A DNA stretch of 44,316 nt from an uncultured Clostridia bacterium (GCA_937898195.1 CALEJD010000053.1:1-44316), one strand, 5' to 3'. Positions 29,632 through 38,537 are shown, counted from the first letter of the stretch. Numbers and translations: made by a program. Notes: generated from the sequence alone by a model not told the origin.

Positions 29632-31011
29632 ATGAAAACAATCAGAATTGCTGATGCTACTCTCTGCAGAGAGCAAAACTCATTTTCATTCAAAGAAAAA
29701 ATTGAAATTGCTCGTCAGTTAGAGAAACTATGCGTTGATGTAATCGAAATTCCTGCAATTAGCGATGCGAGAACAGATATTCTATTTGTTAAAACTGTTT
29801 CATCATTTGTTAAAAAAGGTGTATTGTCAGTTGCAGCAGGACTTACAAAAGAAAGCATTGAACAGGCAGCAGCAGCACTAGCAAATGCTAATCATCCTTG
29901 CATTCGTATCGAATTGCCAGTTTCACCTGTTGGAATGGAATATACTTGCCACAAAAAGCCTGATAAAATGCTTATTTGGGTTGGCGAAGCAGTGAAAATG
30001 GCAAAAGAAAAATGTAATTGTGTTGAATTCTGTGCTCTTGATGCAACAAGAACTGAGCCTGAATTCCTTAAAAAACTTGTTGAAATCGCAGTAGAAAATG
30101 GTGCAACATCAGTTTCAGTTTGTGACAGTGCAGCCGAAACAATGCCTGATGACTTTGCAGATTTTATCGCAGAGGTTGGCACTTGGGTAGAGGGCTCTGT
30201 TGGTGTCGGTTGCGACAATAAAAATGGCCTTGCAACTGCTCAGGCAATTCTCTCTGTACGCAAGGGTGCAACTCTTGTTAAAACTGCAGTTGACGGTAGC
30301 CACGTTTCATTGGATACTTTCGCAACAATGGTTAAAAACTGTGGTGAAAAATATGGGGTTAAAACAAATCTCAAAACAACAGAACTTTTGAGAATTGCAA
30401 AGCAAATTCGTTGGATTAGCGACACAGCAGATACAGAGCGTGCGGCGGTTACAGTTACAAGTGCCGTAACGGAAACAATTTGTCTTGACGAAAAAGACAG
30501 CCAGGCAGATGTTATTGCAGCAGCATCAAACCTTGGCTATGATTTGTCAGATGATGACCAGAATAAAGTTTATGAAGAATTTTTGCGTGTTGCAGCAAAG
30601 AAAAAGGTTGGTCTTAAAGAACTTGAAGCAATCGTAGCAAGTGCTGCATTGCAGGTTCCATCAACATATAAATTAATCAGCTATGTTATCAATAATGGTA
30701 ACATTATCTCTGCAAGTGCACAGATTACACTTGAAAAAGACGGCAAAAAAATTCAGGATGTCTGCATTGGTGCAGGTCCTATTGATGCCGCATTCCTTGC
30801 AATCGACAGAATTATCGGTCATCACTATGAGCTTGACGATTTCCAAATTCAGTCAGTTACAGAGGGTAAAGAAGCAATGGGCTCGGCACTCGTTAAGCTT
30901 CGTTCAGGTGGCAAACTCTATTCAGGTAATGGTATTTCAACCGATATTATGGGCGCTAGTATTCGTGCATATCTTAACGCAGTTAACAAAATCGTCTATG
31001 AGGAGGCATAA
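29632..31011 (+). CDS. LeuA-like (isopropylmalate/homocitrate synthase family) protein with altered active site
   Basis: A 459-residue homolog of 2-isopropylmalate synthase. It has an HMGL-like TIM barrel (about 1-270), a linker, and a C-terminal LeuA allosteric domain (GAGPIDAAFLAIDRI, then ISTDIMGASIRAYLNAVNKI near 435-454). The usual DTTLRDGEQ start is replaced by D8-ATLC-REQ, so the catalytic Arg-Asp pair is shifted or missing. The metal-binding HxH of the barrel is replaced by Gly193-Cys-Asp195 (VGCDNKNGLA). Normal Claisen condensation is therefore doubtful. An intact leucine-binding-type domain and the Leu T-box suggest a leucine-sensing or repurposed role (inference). It lies three bases before the fusion ligase gene. 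Confidence 0.8.
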   Translation: MKTIRIADATLCREQNSFSFKEKIEIARQLEKLCVDVIEIPAISDARTDILFVKTVSSFVKKGVLSVAAGLTKESIEQAAAALANANHPCIRIELPVSPVGMEYTCHKKPDKMLIWVGEAVKMAKEKCNCVEFCALDATRTEPEFLKKLVEIAVENGATSVSVCDSAAETMPDDFADFIAEVGTWVEGSVGVGCDNKNGLATAQAILSVRKGATLVKTAVDGSHVSLDTFATMVKNCGEKYGVKTNLKTTELLRIAKQIRWISDTADTERAAVTVTSAVTETICLDEKDSQADVIAAASNLGYDLSDDDQNKVYEEFLRVAAKKKVGLKELEAIVASAALQVPSTYKLISYVINNGNIISASAQITLEKDGKKIQDVCIGAGPIDAAFLAIDRIIGHHYELDDFQIQSVTEGKEAMGSALVKLRSGGKLYSGNGISTDIMGASIRAYLNAVNKIVYEEA

Positions 31012-31014
31012 AAA

Positions 31015-33513
31015 ATGAATCTCTCCTTTTCAACAAAAGGGTGGCATAACAGTACCTTTGAAGATTTTTGTGAAGTAGCAGAATATCTTCATTTTGAGGG
31101 TATTGAACTCCACAATATTTATAATCGTCTCTTCACAGCAAAAGACGGTGCTTTTCACGATTATACAGCGGCGGCAACACTTCGTCGTTTATATAATAAG
31201 AATTTGAAGATTTCTTGTCTTGATACAATCGGCGAGTTAGCCGATAAAGATAGCAATATCGAAGAAGAATTGATAAGATGTTTAGAAATCGCAGAAAATT
31301 TGCATATTCCATATATCCGTCTTCGTGCAAAGGCTTCTGAAGATAGTGAAACTGCATTGAAGCAGACAGAAGAATTTCTTCGTAAAGTTCTTCCACAAGC
31401 AGAAGAAAAGGGTGTTACACTTTTGCTTGAAACATCAGGACTTTTCGCAAACACAGCCGTGCTTCGTGATATGCTTGATGGCTTTGCTTGTGATAATCTT
31501 GCGGCTTTGTGGAATCTTTCAGCAGCATATTTCGAATGTGGTGAATCAGCAGAAGATGTTATCAAAAATCTTGGTGCTTATGTCCGTCACGTTCATTTTC
31601 ACGATGCAGTTAAAACTGAAAACGGTGTTGAATATTGTCTTGCAGGTGAGGGCGAATTGCCAATCGCCGAGATGATGCTCAGCCTTCGTTCAGTAAACTA
31701 TGATGGTTTCATTTCACTGGTTTGGGACCCTGCTTGGTGCGAAGAGCTTGACGATATGGAGATTATTTTCTCTCAATATGTCAACTTTATGCGTCAGTTC
31801 AATGACCCATCAAGAAACGAAAAGACTCTTTATTATAACCGTGCTCATACAGGTAAATTCGTCTGGAAAAAAGACCTTTTGATTGAGAATACTTTCTCAC
31901 AAGTGCTTGACAGAATGGTTGAAGAATTCCCAGACCAATATGCTTTTAAATACACAACACTTGACTACACCCGCACATATAGTGAATTCAGAGATGATGT
32001 TGACACATTCGCCCGTTCACTTGTGGCAATGGGTGTTAAAGCAGGTCATCACGTTGCCGTTTGGGCATCAAATGTGCCACAATGGTATATTGCTTTTTGG
32101 GCAACAGTAAAAATCGGTGCAGTTTTGGTAACTGTTAATACTGCTTATAAAATTGCAGAAATTGAATATTTGCTTCGTCAGTCAGATACACATACATTGA
32201 TTTTGACTGAGGGTGCAAAAGATACACACTATGGTGAAATTATCGCAAAACTTTGTCCTGAGCTTAACTCAATGCAGTCAGGGGATACTTTGCATTCCCG
32301 TCGTTTGCCATTCCTTAGAAATGTTATCACAGTTGGTTTCAAACAAAAGGGATGTATGACTTGGGATGACGCAATCGCTCGTGCATCACAAGTGCCTGTT
32401 GAAACAGTTTACAGAATGGCTGCTGCCGTTAATAAAGACGATGTTTGCAATATGCAATATACATCAGGTACAACAGGTTTCCCAAAAGGTGTTATGCTCA
32501 CACACTATAACGTTGTAAATAACGGTAAATATATCGGTGACCATATGGATTTGTCAACTGCTGACAGAATGATGATTCAGGTGCCAATGTTCCATTGCTT
32601 TGGTATGGTACTTTCAATGACAGCGGCAATGACTCACGGAGCAACAATGTATCCGTTACCATATTTCTCATCAAAACCAGCTTTGTCTTGTGTTCACAAT
32701 GAGCATATTACAACATTCAACGGTGTTCCAACAATGTTTATTGCAATGATGCAGCACGAAGACTTCGCGAAAACTGATTTCTCATATATGAGAACAGGTA
32801 TTATGGCAGGTGCGAACTGTCCTGCAGACCTTATGAAAAAAGCAACTGAAGTGATGAATATGAAAGAAATCGTTTCAGTTTATGGCCAGACAGAAGCAGC
32901 ACCTGGTTGCACAATGAGTAGTTATTATGACTCTCTTGAAGTCAGAACAGAAACTGTTGGTAGCGCATTCGCAAATGTTGAATGTAAGATTATCGACCCT
33001 GAAACAGGTGCAGATTGTCCTGACGGAGTCAATGGTGAGTTTGTGGCAAGGGGCTACAACATTATGAAGGGCTATTACAAAATGCCAAAGGCTACTGCTG
33101 AGGCTATTGACAAAGATGGTTGGCTTCACACAGGTGACTTGGCTTGCAGAACACCTGAGGGTAACTATAACATCACAGGCCGTCTTAAAGATATGATTAT
33201 CCGCGGTGGTGAAAATATCTATCCAAAAGAAATCGAAGAGTTTATTTATACTCATCCAAAGGTTAGTGATGTTCAGGTTATCGGTGTACCTGACGAGCAA
33301 TATGGCGAAGAGATTATGGCTTGTATCATCTTAAAAGACGGTGAAGAAATGACCGCAGACGAGATGAAAGCATATATAAATGCTAATATGGCAAGACACA
33401 AAGTTCCACGCTATGTTGACTTTGTAAAGGCATTCCCAATGAATGCAGCGGGCAAAATTCTCAAATATAAAATGAGAGAAGAAGCAAGCGAAAGATTGGG
33501 ACTTAAAAAATAA
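31015..33513 (+). CDS. Sugar isomerase-like TIM barrel fused to acyl-CoA ligase
   Basis: An 832-residue bifunctional-looking protein. Residues 1-262 are an AP-endonuclease-2/xylose-isomerase-like TIM barrel (EGIELHNIYNRLF, LLLETSG, VRHVHFHDA). Some metal ligands usually found in this superfamily appear replaced: the Asp-x-x-His strand reads ALWNLSAAY, and the last-strand Glu reads GFISLVWDP. Residues ~290-830 are an AMP-forming acyl-CoA ligase (YTSGTTGFPKG at 482-492, SVYGQTEAAPG, HTGDLACRT, Lys814 in AAGKILKY). It is less related to the two MACS-like paralogs and closer to the FadD-like ligases. The Leu T-box suggests isovalerate as substrate (inference). GAGGAGG lies upstream of the ATG. 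Confidence 0.85.
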   Translation: MNLSFSTKGWHNSTFEDFCEVAEYLHFEGIELHNIYNRLFTAKDGAFHDYTAAATLRRLYNKNLKISCLDTIGELADKDSNIEEELIRCLEIAENLHIPYIRLRAKASEDSETALKQTEEFLRKVLPQAEEKGVTLLLETSGLFANTAVLRDMLDGFACDNLAALWNLSAAYFECGESAEDVIKNLGAYVRHVHFHDAVKTENGVEYCLAGEGELPIAEMMLSLRSVNYDGFISLVWDPAWCEELDDMEIIFSQYVNFMRQFNDPSRNEKTLYYNRAHTGKFVWKKDLLIENTFSQVLDRMVEEFPDQYAFKYTTLDYTRTYSEFRDDVDTFARSLVAMGVKAGHHVAVWASNVPQWYIAFWATVKIGAVLVTVNTAYKIAEIEYLLRQSDTHTLILTEGAKDTHYGEIIAKLCPELNSMQSGDTLHSRRLPFLRNVITVGFKQKGCMTWDDAIARASQVPVETVYRMAAAVNKDDVCNMQYTSGTTGFPKGVMLTHYNVVNNGKYIGDHMDLSTADRMMIQVPMFHCFGMVLSMTAAMTHGATMYPLPYFSSKPALSCVHNEHITTFNGVPTMFIAMMQHEDFAKTDFSYMRTGIMAGANCPADLMKKATEVMNMKEIVSVYGQTEAAPGCTMSSYYDSLEVRTETVGSAFANVECKIIDPETGADCPDGVNGEFVARGYNIMKGYYKMPKATAEAIDKDGWLHTGDLACRTPEGNYNITGRLKDMIIRGGENIYPKEIEEFIYTHPKVSDVQVIGVPDEQYGEEIMACIILKDGEEMTADEMKAYINANMARHKVPRYVDFVKAFPMNAAGKILKYKMREEASERLGLKK

Positions 33514-33520
33514 GAAAACG

Positions 33521-33556
33521 ACAGAGTATTACATATGTTAATACTCTGTTTTTTTG
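33521..33556 (+). terminator. Terminator of the Leu T-box operon
   Basis: Stem ACAGAGTATTA/TAATACTCTGT with a seven-base loop (33521-33549) followed by T residues. Confidence 0.9.
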
Positions 33557-33612
33557 TGCAAATACACAAAATATATATGACGAAATGTGTAAAAATCTGT
33601 CTTGTGCGAAAC

Positions 33613-33641
33613 TTGACTTTTAAGAGTACGCAAGTTATAAT
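33613..33641 (+). promoter_or_regulatory. Sigma-A promoter of the pflB-pflA-fhs operon
   Basis: TTGACT (33613-33618), a 17-base spacer and TATAAT (33636-33641). Confidence 0.85.
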
Positions 33642-33647
33642 ATAACT

Positions 33648-33772
33648 GTAATTTTACATGACTGACGGATTTCGTGGGTTACCACGGGGGAATGTAAAAT
33701 ATCTTATAATAGCCGACCGTCTGGGCAATTCTGTTTTGTTTTAAAAATGGAATTGCCTTTTATTATTTTTTT
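33648..33772 (+). promoter_or_regulatory. ZTP (pfl motif) riboswitch with terminator
   Basis: P1 is ATTTTACAT (33651-33659) with ATGTAAAAT (33692-33700). Inside it lie ACTGACGG, the GTGG/CCAC hairpin and the conserved GGGGGAA. Downstream, AGCCGACCGTCTGGGC carries the second conserved subdomain and can form the GACGG/CCGTC pseudoknot. The expression platform is the terminator GGCAATTC/GAATTGCC (33724-33757) with a long T-rich tail, whose 5' arm overlaps the aptamer's CTGGGC end. By the known logic of this class, binding of ZTP/ZMP (a sign of 10-formyl-THF shortage) should prevent termination and raise pflB, pflA and fhs expression. Confidence 0.93.
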
Positions 33773-33797
33773 TAGGCAATTCAAGGGAGGAAAAATA

Positions 33798-36023
33798 ATG
33801 GAACATATTAACTGGAACGGATTTAAAAAAGGCGTATGGCAAGATGAAATCAATGTCCGTGATTTCATTCAGCAGAATTATAAAGAATACACAGGTGATG
33901 ACTCATTCCTTGCAGGTGCAACTGAGCGTACAACTGACCTTATGAATAAGCTCAACGAACTTTTCAAGCTCGAAAGACAATATGGCGGTGTGCTTGATAT
34001 TGACACAGCAACTGTATCATCACTTACAAGCTATTCACCAGGTTATCTTGACAAAGAAAAAGAAATTATTGTGGGTCTTCAGACAAACCGTCCTTTAAAG
34101 CGTGGCGTTAACCCATTCGGGGGTATGAGAATGGTGCGTCAGGCTTGTGAGGCTTATGGCTATAAACTCAGCGAAAAGGTTGAAGAAGAATTCAAATTCA
34201 GAACAACTCACAACGACGGCGTTTTCCGTGCTTATACTGACGAAATGCGTGCAGCTCGTAAATGTCACGTAATCACAGGACTTCCCGATGCTTATGGTCG
34301 TGGCAGAATTATCGGTGACTATCGTCGAGTTGCTCTCTATGGTATTGATAAACTCATTGAAGAGAAGAAAAAAGATAAAGCAAATCGTGCAACAGGCAAT
34401 TTCAAAACAGAAGATATTCGCACATTTGAAGAACTTTATCAACAGATTACTTTCTTGGGCTATCTTAAAGAAATGGCTCAGATGTATGGCTTTGATATTA
34501 GCCAACCTGCAAAAAATGCTCGTGAAGCAATTCAATGGACATATTTTGCTTATCTCGGCGCAATCAAAGAGCAGAATGGTGCTGCAATGTCATTAGGTCG
34601 TGTCAGCACATTCTTTGATATTTATATTGAAAGAGATATAGAGAATGGTGTGCTTACAGAGACGGAAGCACAAGAGCTTATGGATGATTTCGTTATGAAA
34701 CTTCGAATGGCTCGTCATCTTCGCACACCTGAATATAACGAACTTTTCGGTGGCGACCCAATGTGGATTACCGAAGCAGTTGGTGGACAAAGCATTGACG
34801 GCAGAACACTTGTTACAAAAAACAGTTTCAGAATGCTCAACACTCTTTATACTCTTGGCTCATCACCTGAACCAAATCTTACAATTTTGTGGTCAAATTC
34901 TTTGCCAGAGAATTTCAAGAAATTCTGCGCAAAGGTTTCAAAAGATACAGACTCAATTCAATATGAAAACGATGATGTAATGAGACCGATTTATGGTGAT
35001 GACTATGCTATTGCTTGTTGCGTTTCTGCAATGAAAGTGGGCAAGCAGATGCAGTTCTTTGGTGCTCGTTGTAACCTTGCAAAGCTTTTGCTTATTGCAA
35101 TCAACGGTGGTTATGATACAACAAGCAAAATGCATATTGGTCCACAAATGCCTGTTATGGATAACCTTGATTTTGACAAGGTGATGGAGCGTTTCCAAAT
35201 CTATATTGAATGGCTTAGCCACTTGTATGTAAATACAATGAATGTCATTCACTATATGCACGATAAATATGCTTATGAAAAAACACAGATGGCACTTCAC
35301 GATACTGACGTTGAACGCTTTATGGCTTTTGGTATTGCAGGTCTTTCGGTTGTGGCAGACTCTTTAAGCGCAATCAAATTTGCAAATGTTGAGACTATCA
35401 AAGACGAAGACGGCTTCGTGACAGATTTCAATACAACAGGTGAATTTCCTAAATATGGTAATGATGATGACCGTGTTGACCTTATCGCAAAGGATATGGC
35501 TCACAGAGTAATTACCGAGCTTCGCAATACACCAACATACAGAAATGCTGTTCACACACTTTCTGTACTCACAATCACATCAAACGTTATGTATGGCAAA
35601 AACACAGGTGCAACACCTGACGGCAGAAAGAATGCAGAACCATTTGCACCGGGTGCTAACCCAATGCACAACCGTGAAGAAAACGGTGCACTCGCTTCTC
35701 TTAACTCTGTTGCTAAAATCAGTTATGACGACTGCCGTGACGGTATTTCAAACACATTCTCAATCACACCTGAAGCACTTGGTCGCGATGACGAAGAAAG
35801 AGTAGATAATCTCGTTGCTATCCTTGATGGTTATTTCGCAAAGAAAGCACATCACATCAATGTCAATGTGCTTAACCGTGAAACACTTATGGATGCTTAT
35901 GAGAATCCTGAAAAATACCCTAACCTTACAATTCGTGTATCAGGCTATGCAGTTAACTTCAATAAACTTTCAAAAGCACAGCAGAGAGAAGTTATAAGCA
36001 GAACATTCCACGAGGCAATGTGA
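33798..36023 (+). CDS. pflB: Pyruvate formate-lyase (formate C-acetyltransferase)
   Basis: A 741-residue glycyl-radical enzyme converting pyruvate and CoA to acetyl-CoA and formate. The catalytic Cys407-Cys408 pair lies in AIACCVSAMKVGKQMQFFGAR. The radical Gly716 lies in RVSGYAVNFNKLS near the C-terminus. Length and motifs match the E. coli PflB branch rather than glycerol or choline lyases. The start is the ATG at 33798, preceded by AGGGAGG; the open frame extends 17 codons further, into the riboswitch terminator tail. Its activase is encoded immediately downstream. The ZTP riboswitch links it to one-carbon metabolism. Confidence 0.97.
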   Translation: MEHINWNGFKKGVWQDEINVRDFIQQNYKEYTGDDSFLAGATERTTDLMNKLNELFKLERQYGGVLDIDTATVSSLTSYSPGYLDKEKEIIVGLQTNRPLKRGVNPFGGMRMVRQACEAYGYKLSEKVEEEFKFRTTHNDGVFRAYTDEMRAARKCHVITGLPDAYGRGRIIGDYRRVALYGIDKLIEEKKKDKANRATGNFKTEDIRTFEELYQQITFLGYLKEMAQMYGFDISQPAKNAREAIQWTYFAYLGAIKEQNGAAMSLGRVSTFFDIYIERDIENGVLTETEAQELMDDFVMKLRMARHLRTPEYNELFGGDPMWITEAVGGQSIDGRTLVTKNSFRMLNTLYTLGSSPEPNLTILWSNSLPENFKKFCAKVSKDTDSIQYENDDVMRPIYGDDYAIACCVSAMKVGKQMQFFGARCNLAKLLLIAINGGYDTTSKMHIGPQMPVMDNLDFDKVMERFQIYIEWLSHLYVNTMNVIHYMHDKYAYEKTQMALHDTDVERFMAFGIAGLSVVADSLSAIKFANVETIKDEDGFVTDFNTTGEFPKYGNDDDRVDLIAKDMAHRVITELRNTPTYRNAVHTLSVLTITSNVMYGKNTGATPDGRKNAEPFAPGANPMHNREENGALASLNSVAKISYDDCRDGISNTFSITPEALGRDDEERVDNLVAILDGYFAKKAHHINVNVLNRETLMDAYENPEKYPNLTIRVSGYAVNFNKLSKAQQREVISRTFHEAM

Positions 36024-36025
36024 TT

Positions 36026-36727
36026 ATGACAGGTCAGGTTCATTCAATTCAAAGTCTTGGCACTCTTGATGGACCAGGATTACGCTTTGTAGTTTTCTTG
36101 CAAGGTTGTAATCTTCGTTGCAAATGTTGTCATAATCCTGATACTTGGGATAGACAAAGCGAAAAACAATTCACACCCCAAGAGATAGTAGAAAAGGCTT
36201 TGCATTATAAAGAATATTTCGGTGATAAAGGTGGAGTTACCCTTTCGGGTGGTGAGCCACTTTTACAAGCCGAGTTCTGTTGTGAAGTATTCAAACTCTG
36301 TCACGAAAAGGGCATAAACACCTGCCTTGACACATCGGGTAGTATTCTCAATGACAATATTAAAAAGTTGCTTGGCGAAACGGACAGAGTGTTGCTTGAT
36401 ATTAAATATACAGAAAATGATTTGTATTTAGAAAATGTTGGTTGCTCACTTGAAAAACCGTTGGAATTTTTGTATTATTTAAATGAACAGAAAATTCCAA
36501 CAACAATAAGACAAGTGATTATTCCGACCATCAACGATAACGAGAATAACATTCAAAAACTTAACAAAATTGTTGAAAATCATTCTTGTGTTGATAAGGT
36601 TGAACTTTTACCATTCAAGAAAATTTGTCAGACTAAATATGACAATATGAAAATTGAGTTTCCTTTTGAGCACATTCCCACTCCAACAAAGGAAATGATG
36701 AATAAATTAAATGAATTATTAAAATAA
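36026..36727 (+). CDS. pflA: Pyruvate formate-lyase activating enzyme (radical SAM)
   Basis: A 233-residue radical SAM activase that installs the glycyl radical on PflB. The [4Fe-4S] motif is CNLRCKCC followed by HNPDTWD, and the SAM-binding GGE motif is in TLSGGEPLLQAEF. Length is right for the short PflA type without the extra ferredoxin domain. I start at the ATG at 36026, two bases after the pflB stop, with GAGG ten bases upstream inside the pflB end, implying translational coupling. The frame would allow a GTG two codons earlier, overlapping pflB. Confidence 0.95.
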   Translation: MTGQVHSIQSLGTLDGPGLRFVVFLQGCNLRCKCCHNPDTWDRQSEKQFTPQEIVEKALHYKEYFGDKGGVTLSGGEPLLQAEFCCEVFKLCHEKGINTCLDTSGSILNDNIKKLLGETDRVLLDIKYTENDLYLENVGCSLEKPLEFLYYLNEQKIPTTIRQVIIPTINDNENNIQKLNKIVENHSCVDKVELLPFKKICQTKYDNMKIEFPFEHIPTPTKEMMNKLNELLK

Positions 36728-36744
36728 ATTTGGGGGATTAAATT

Positions 36745-38415
36745 ATGCTTTCAGACATTCAAATCGCACAACAGACACCTTGCTTACCAATTGTAGAAAT
36801 CGCAAAAAAACTCAATATTGACGCTGACGACCTTGAAATGTATGGCAAATACAAGGCAAAGCTTCCACTTTCTCTTAACAAGAAATATGCTGACAGAGAA
36901 AACGGAAAACTCATTCTTGTTACTGCTATCAACCCAACTCCTGCAGGTGAGGGTAAAACAACAATTACAGTTGGTCTTGGACAGGCAATGAACAAAATCG
37001 GCAAAAATGCTTGTATCGCACTTCGTGAACCATCAATGGGACCAGTTTTCGGTGTTAAAGGTGGCGCAGCAGGTGGTGGATATTCACAGGTTATCCCTAT
37101 GGAAGACATCAACTTGCACTTTACAGGTGATATGCACGCAATTACTGCTGCAAACAACCTTCTTTGCGCTATTATCGACAACCATATGCAACAGGGTAAT
37201 GACCTTCGCATTGACCAGAGAAGAATTCTCTTTAAGCGTTGCCTTGATATGAATGACCGTGCACTTCGTAACGTAATCGTTGGTCTTGGCGGCAAAGTTA
37301 ACGGTGTGCCAAGAGAAGACGGATTTATGATTACAGTTGCAAGTGAAATTATGGCTATTCTTTGTCTTGCAACAGATATCCAAGACCTTAAAACAAGACT
37401 TGGCAACATTCTTGTGGCATATACTCTTGATAACAAGCCTGTTTATGCAAAAGATTTGAATGCAGTTGGCTCAATGGCTGCACTTTTAAAGGATGCTATC
37501 AAGCCAAACCTTGTGCAGACACTTGAAAATACACCTGCAATTATGCACGGTGGTCCTTTCGCAAATATTGCTCACGGTTGCAACTCTGTTACTGCTACAA
37601 AACTTGCTCTCAAACTTGCTGACTATTGCATTACAGAAGCAGGTTTCGGTGCAGACCTTGGTGCAGAGAAATTCCTTGACATCAAGTGCCGTTATGCAGG
37701 TCTTAAACCTGAATGTATCGTAGTTGTTGCAACAATCCGTGCTCTTAAATATAACGGTGGCGTAGCTCGTGCAGATTTACAAGAAGAAAATGTTGAAGCA
37801 CTTAAAAAGGGTATCGTAAACCTTAAAACGCACATTGAAAATATGAGAAAATACAATGTGCCTGTTGTTGTTGCTATCAACAAATTCCATACAGATACAG
37901 ACGCAGAAATTGCATATATCAAAGAATTCTGCGAAGAAATGCAAGTACCAGTTTCTCTTGCAGAAGTTTTCGCTAAAGGCGGCGAAGGTGGTATGGACTT
38001 GGCAGAAAAGGTTTGCGCAGTTATCGACGAAGGCAAAGCAGACTTCGCACCACTTTATGACGAAAAACTTCCAATCAAAGAAAAACTTAACACAATCGCA
38101 AAAGAAATTTATCGTGCAGACGGCGTAATCTTCACAGCTGCTGCTGAAAAAGCAATTAAAGATATTGAAGCACTTGGCAAAGACAAGCTTCCAATCTGCG
38201 TTGCAAAAACACAGTATTCACTTTCAGACGACCCAACAAAGCTTGGTAAACCTGAAAACTTCACAATGACAGTTCGTGAAGTAAAACTCTCAGCAGGTGC
38301 AGGCTTCATTGTTTGCCTTACAGGTGACATTATGACAATGCCAGGACTTCCAAAAGTTCCCGCAGCATATAAAATAGATGTTGACAGTGACGGAAAGATA
38401 GATGGATTATTCTAA
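36745..38415 (+). CDS. fhs: Formate--tetrahydrofolate ligase
   Basis: A 556-residue enzyme that makes 10-formyl-THF from formate, THF and ATP. The ATP-binding loop NPTPAGEGKTT lies near residues 67-76, and the family signatures REPSMGPVFGVKGGAAGGGY and GGPFANIAHGCNS are clear. It follows pflA by 17 bases, with a GGGGGAT-type site. The operon couples formate made by PflB to formyl-THF for purine synthesis, and the ZTP riboswitch upstream senses exactly the intermediate that accumulates when formyl-THF is short. Confidence 0.97.
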   Translation: MLSDIQIAQQTPCLPIVEIAKKLNIDADDLEMYGKYKAKLPLSLNKKYADRENGKLILVTAINPTPAGEGKTTITVGLGQAMNKIGKNACIALREPSMGPVFGVKGGAAGGGYSQVIPMEDINLHFTGDMHAITAANNLLCAIIDNHMQQGNDLRIDQRRILFKRCLDMNDRALRNVIVGLGGKVNGVPREDGFMITVASEIMAILCLATDIQDLKTRLGNILVAYTLDNKPVYAKDLNAVGSMAALLKDAIKPNLVQTLENTPAIMHGGPFANIAHGCNSVTATKLALKLADYCITEAGFGADLGAEKFLDIKCRYAGLKPECIVVVATIRALKYNGGVARADLQEENVEALKKGIVNLKTHIENMRKYNVPVVVAINKFHTDTDAEIAYIKEFCEEMQVPVSLAEVFAKGGEGGMDLAEKVCAVIDEGKADFAPLYDEKLPIKEKLNTIAKEIYRADGVIFTAAAEKAIKDIEALGKDKLPICVAKTQYSLSDDPTKLGKPENFTMTVREVKLSAGAGFIVCLTGDIMTMPGLPKVPAAYKIDVDSDGKIDGLF

Positions 38416-38537
38416 ACGCAAAAACTCAGGAACGCAATAACGCAATAACCAAACCCCATTCTCAGTTGAGAGTGGGGTTGTTTTTTACAATATTCTTTTT
38501 AGTTTCTGAATTTTTACGTTCTTGAGTTTTTGCGTTT
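38414..38537. repeat. 21-bp inverted repeat framing the fhs terminator
   Basis: The left arm 38414-38434 begins AAACGCAAAAACTCA; the right arm 38517-38537 is its reverse complement with one mismatch. The left arm overlaps the fhs stop codon, and the right arm touches the stop of the convergent response regulator gene. Between them are a short AACGCAAT tandem repeat and the terminator hairpin. Confidence 0.75.
38452..38486 (+). terminator. Terminator of the pflB-pflA-fhs operon
   Basis: AACCCCATTCTC/GAGAGTGGGGTT stem with an AGTT loop (38452-38479), followed by GTTTTTT. Confidence 0.88.

Noticed and set aside
36759..37436. Long open frame (225 codons) on the minus strand inside fhs
   Set aside because: It is antisense to the highly conserved fhs coding sequence, has no ribosome site or recognisable protein pattern, and results from the codon bias of the real gene.
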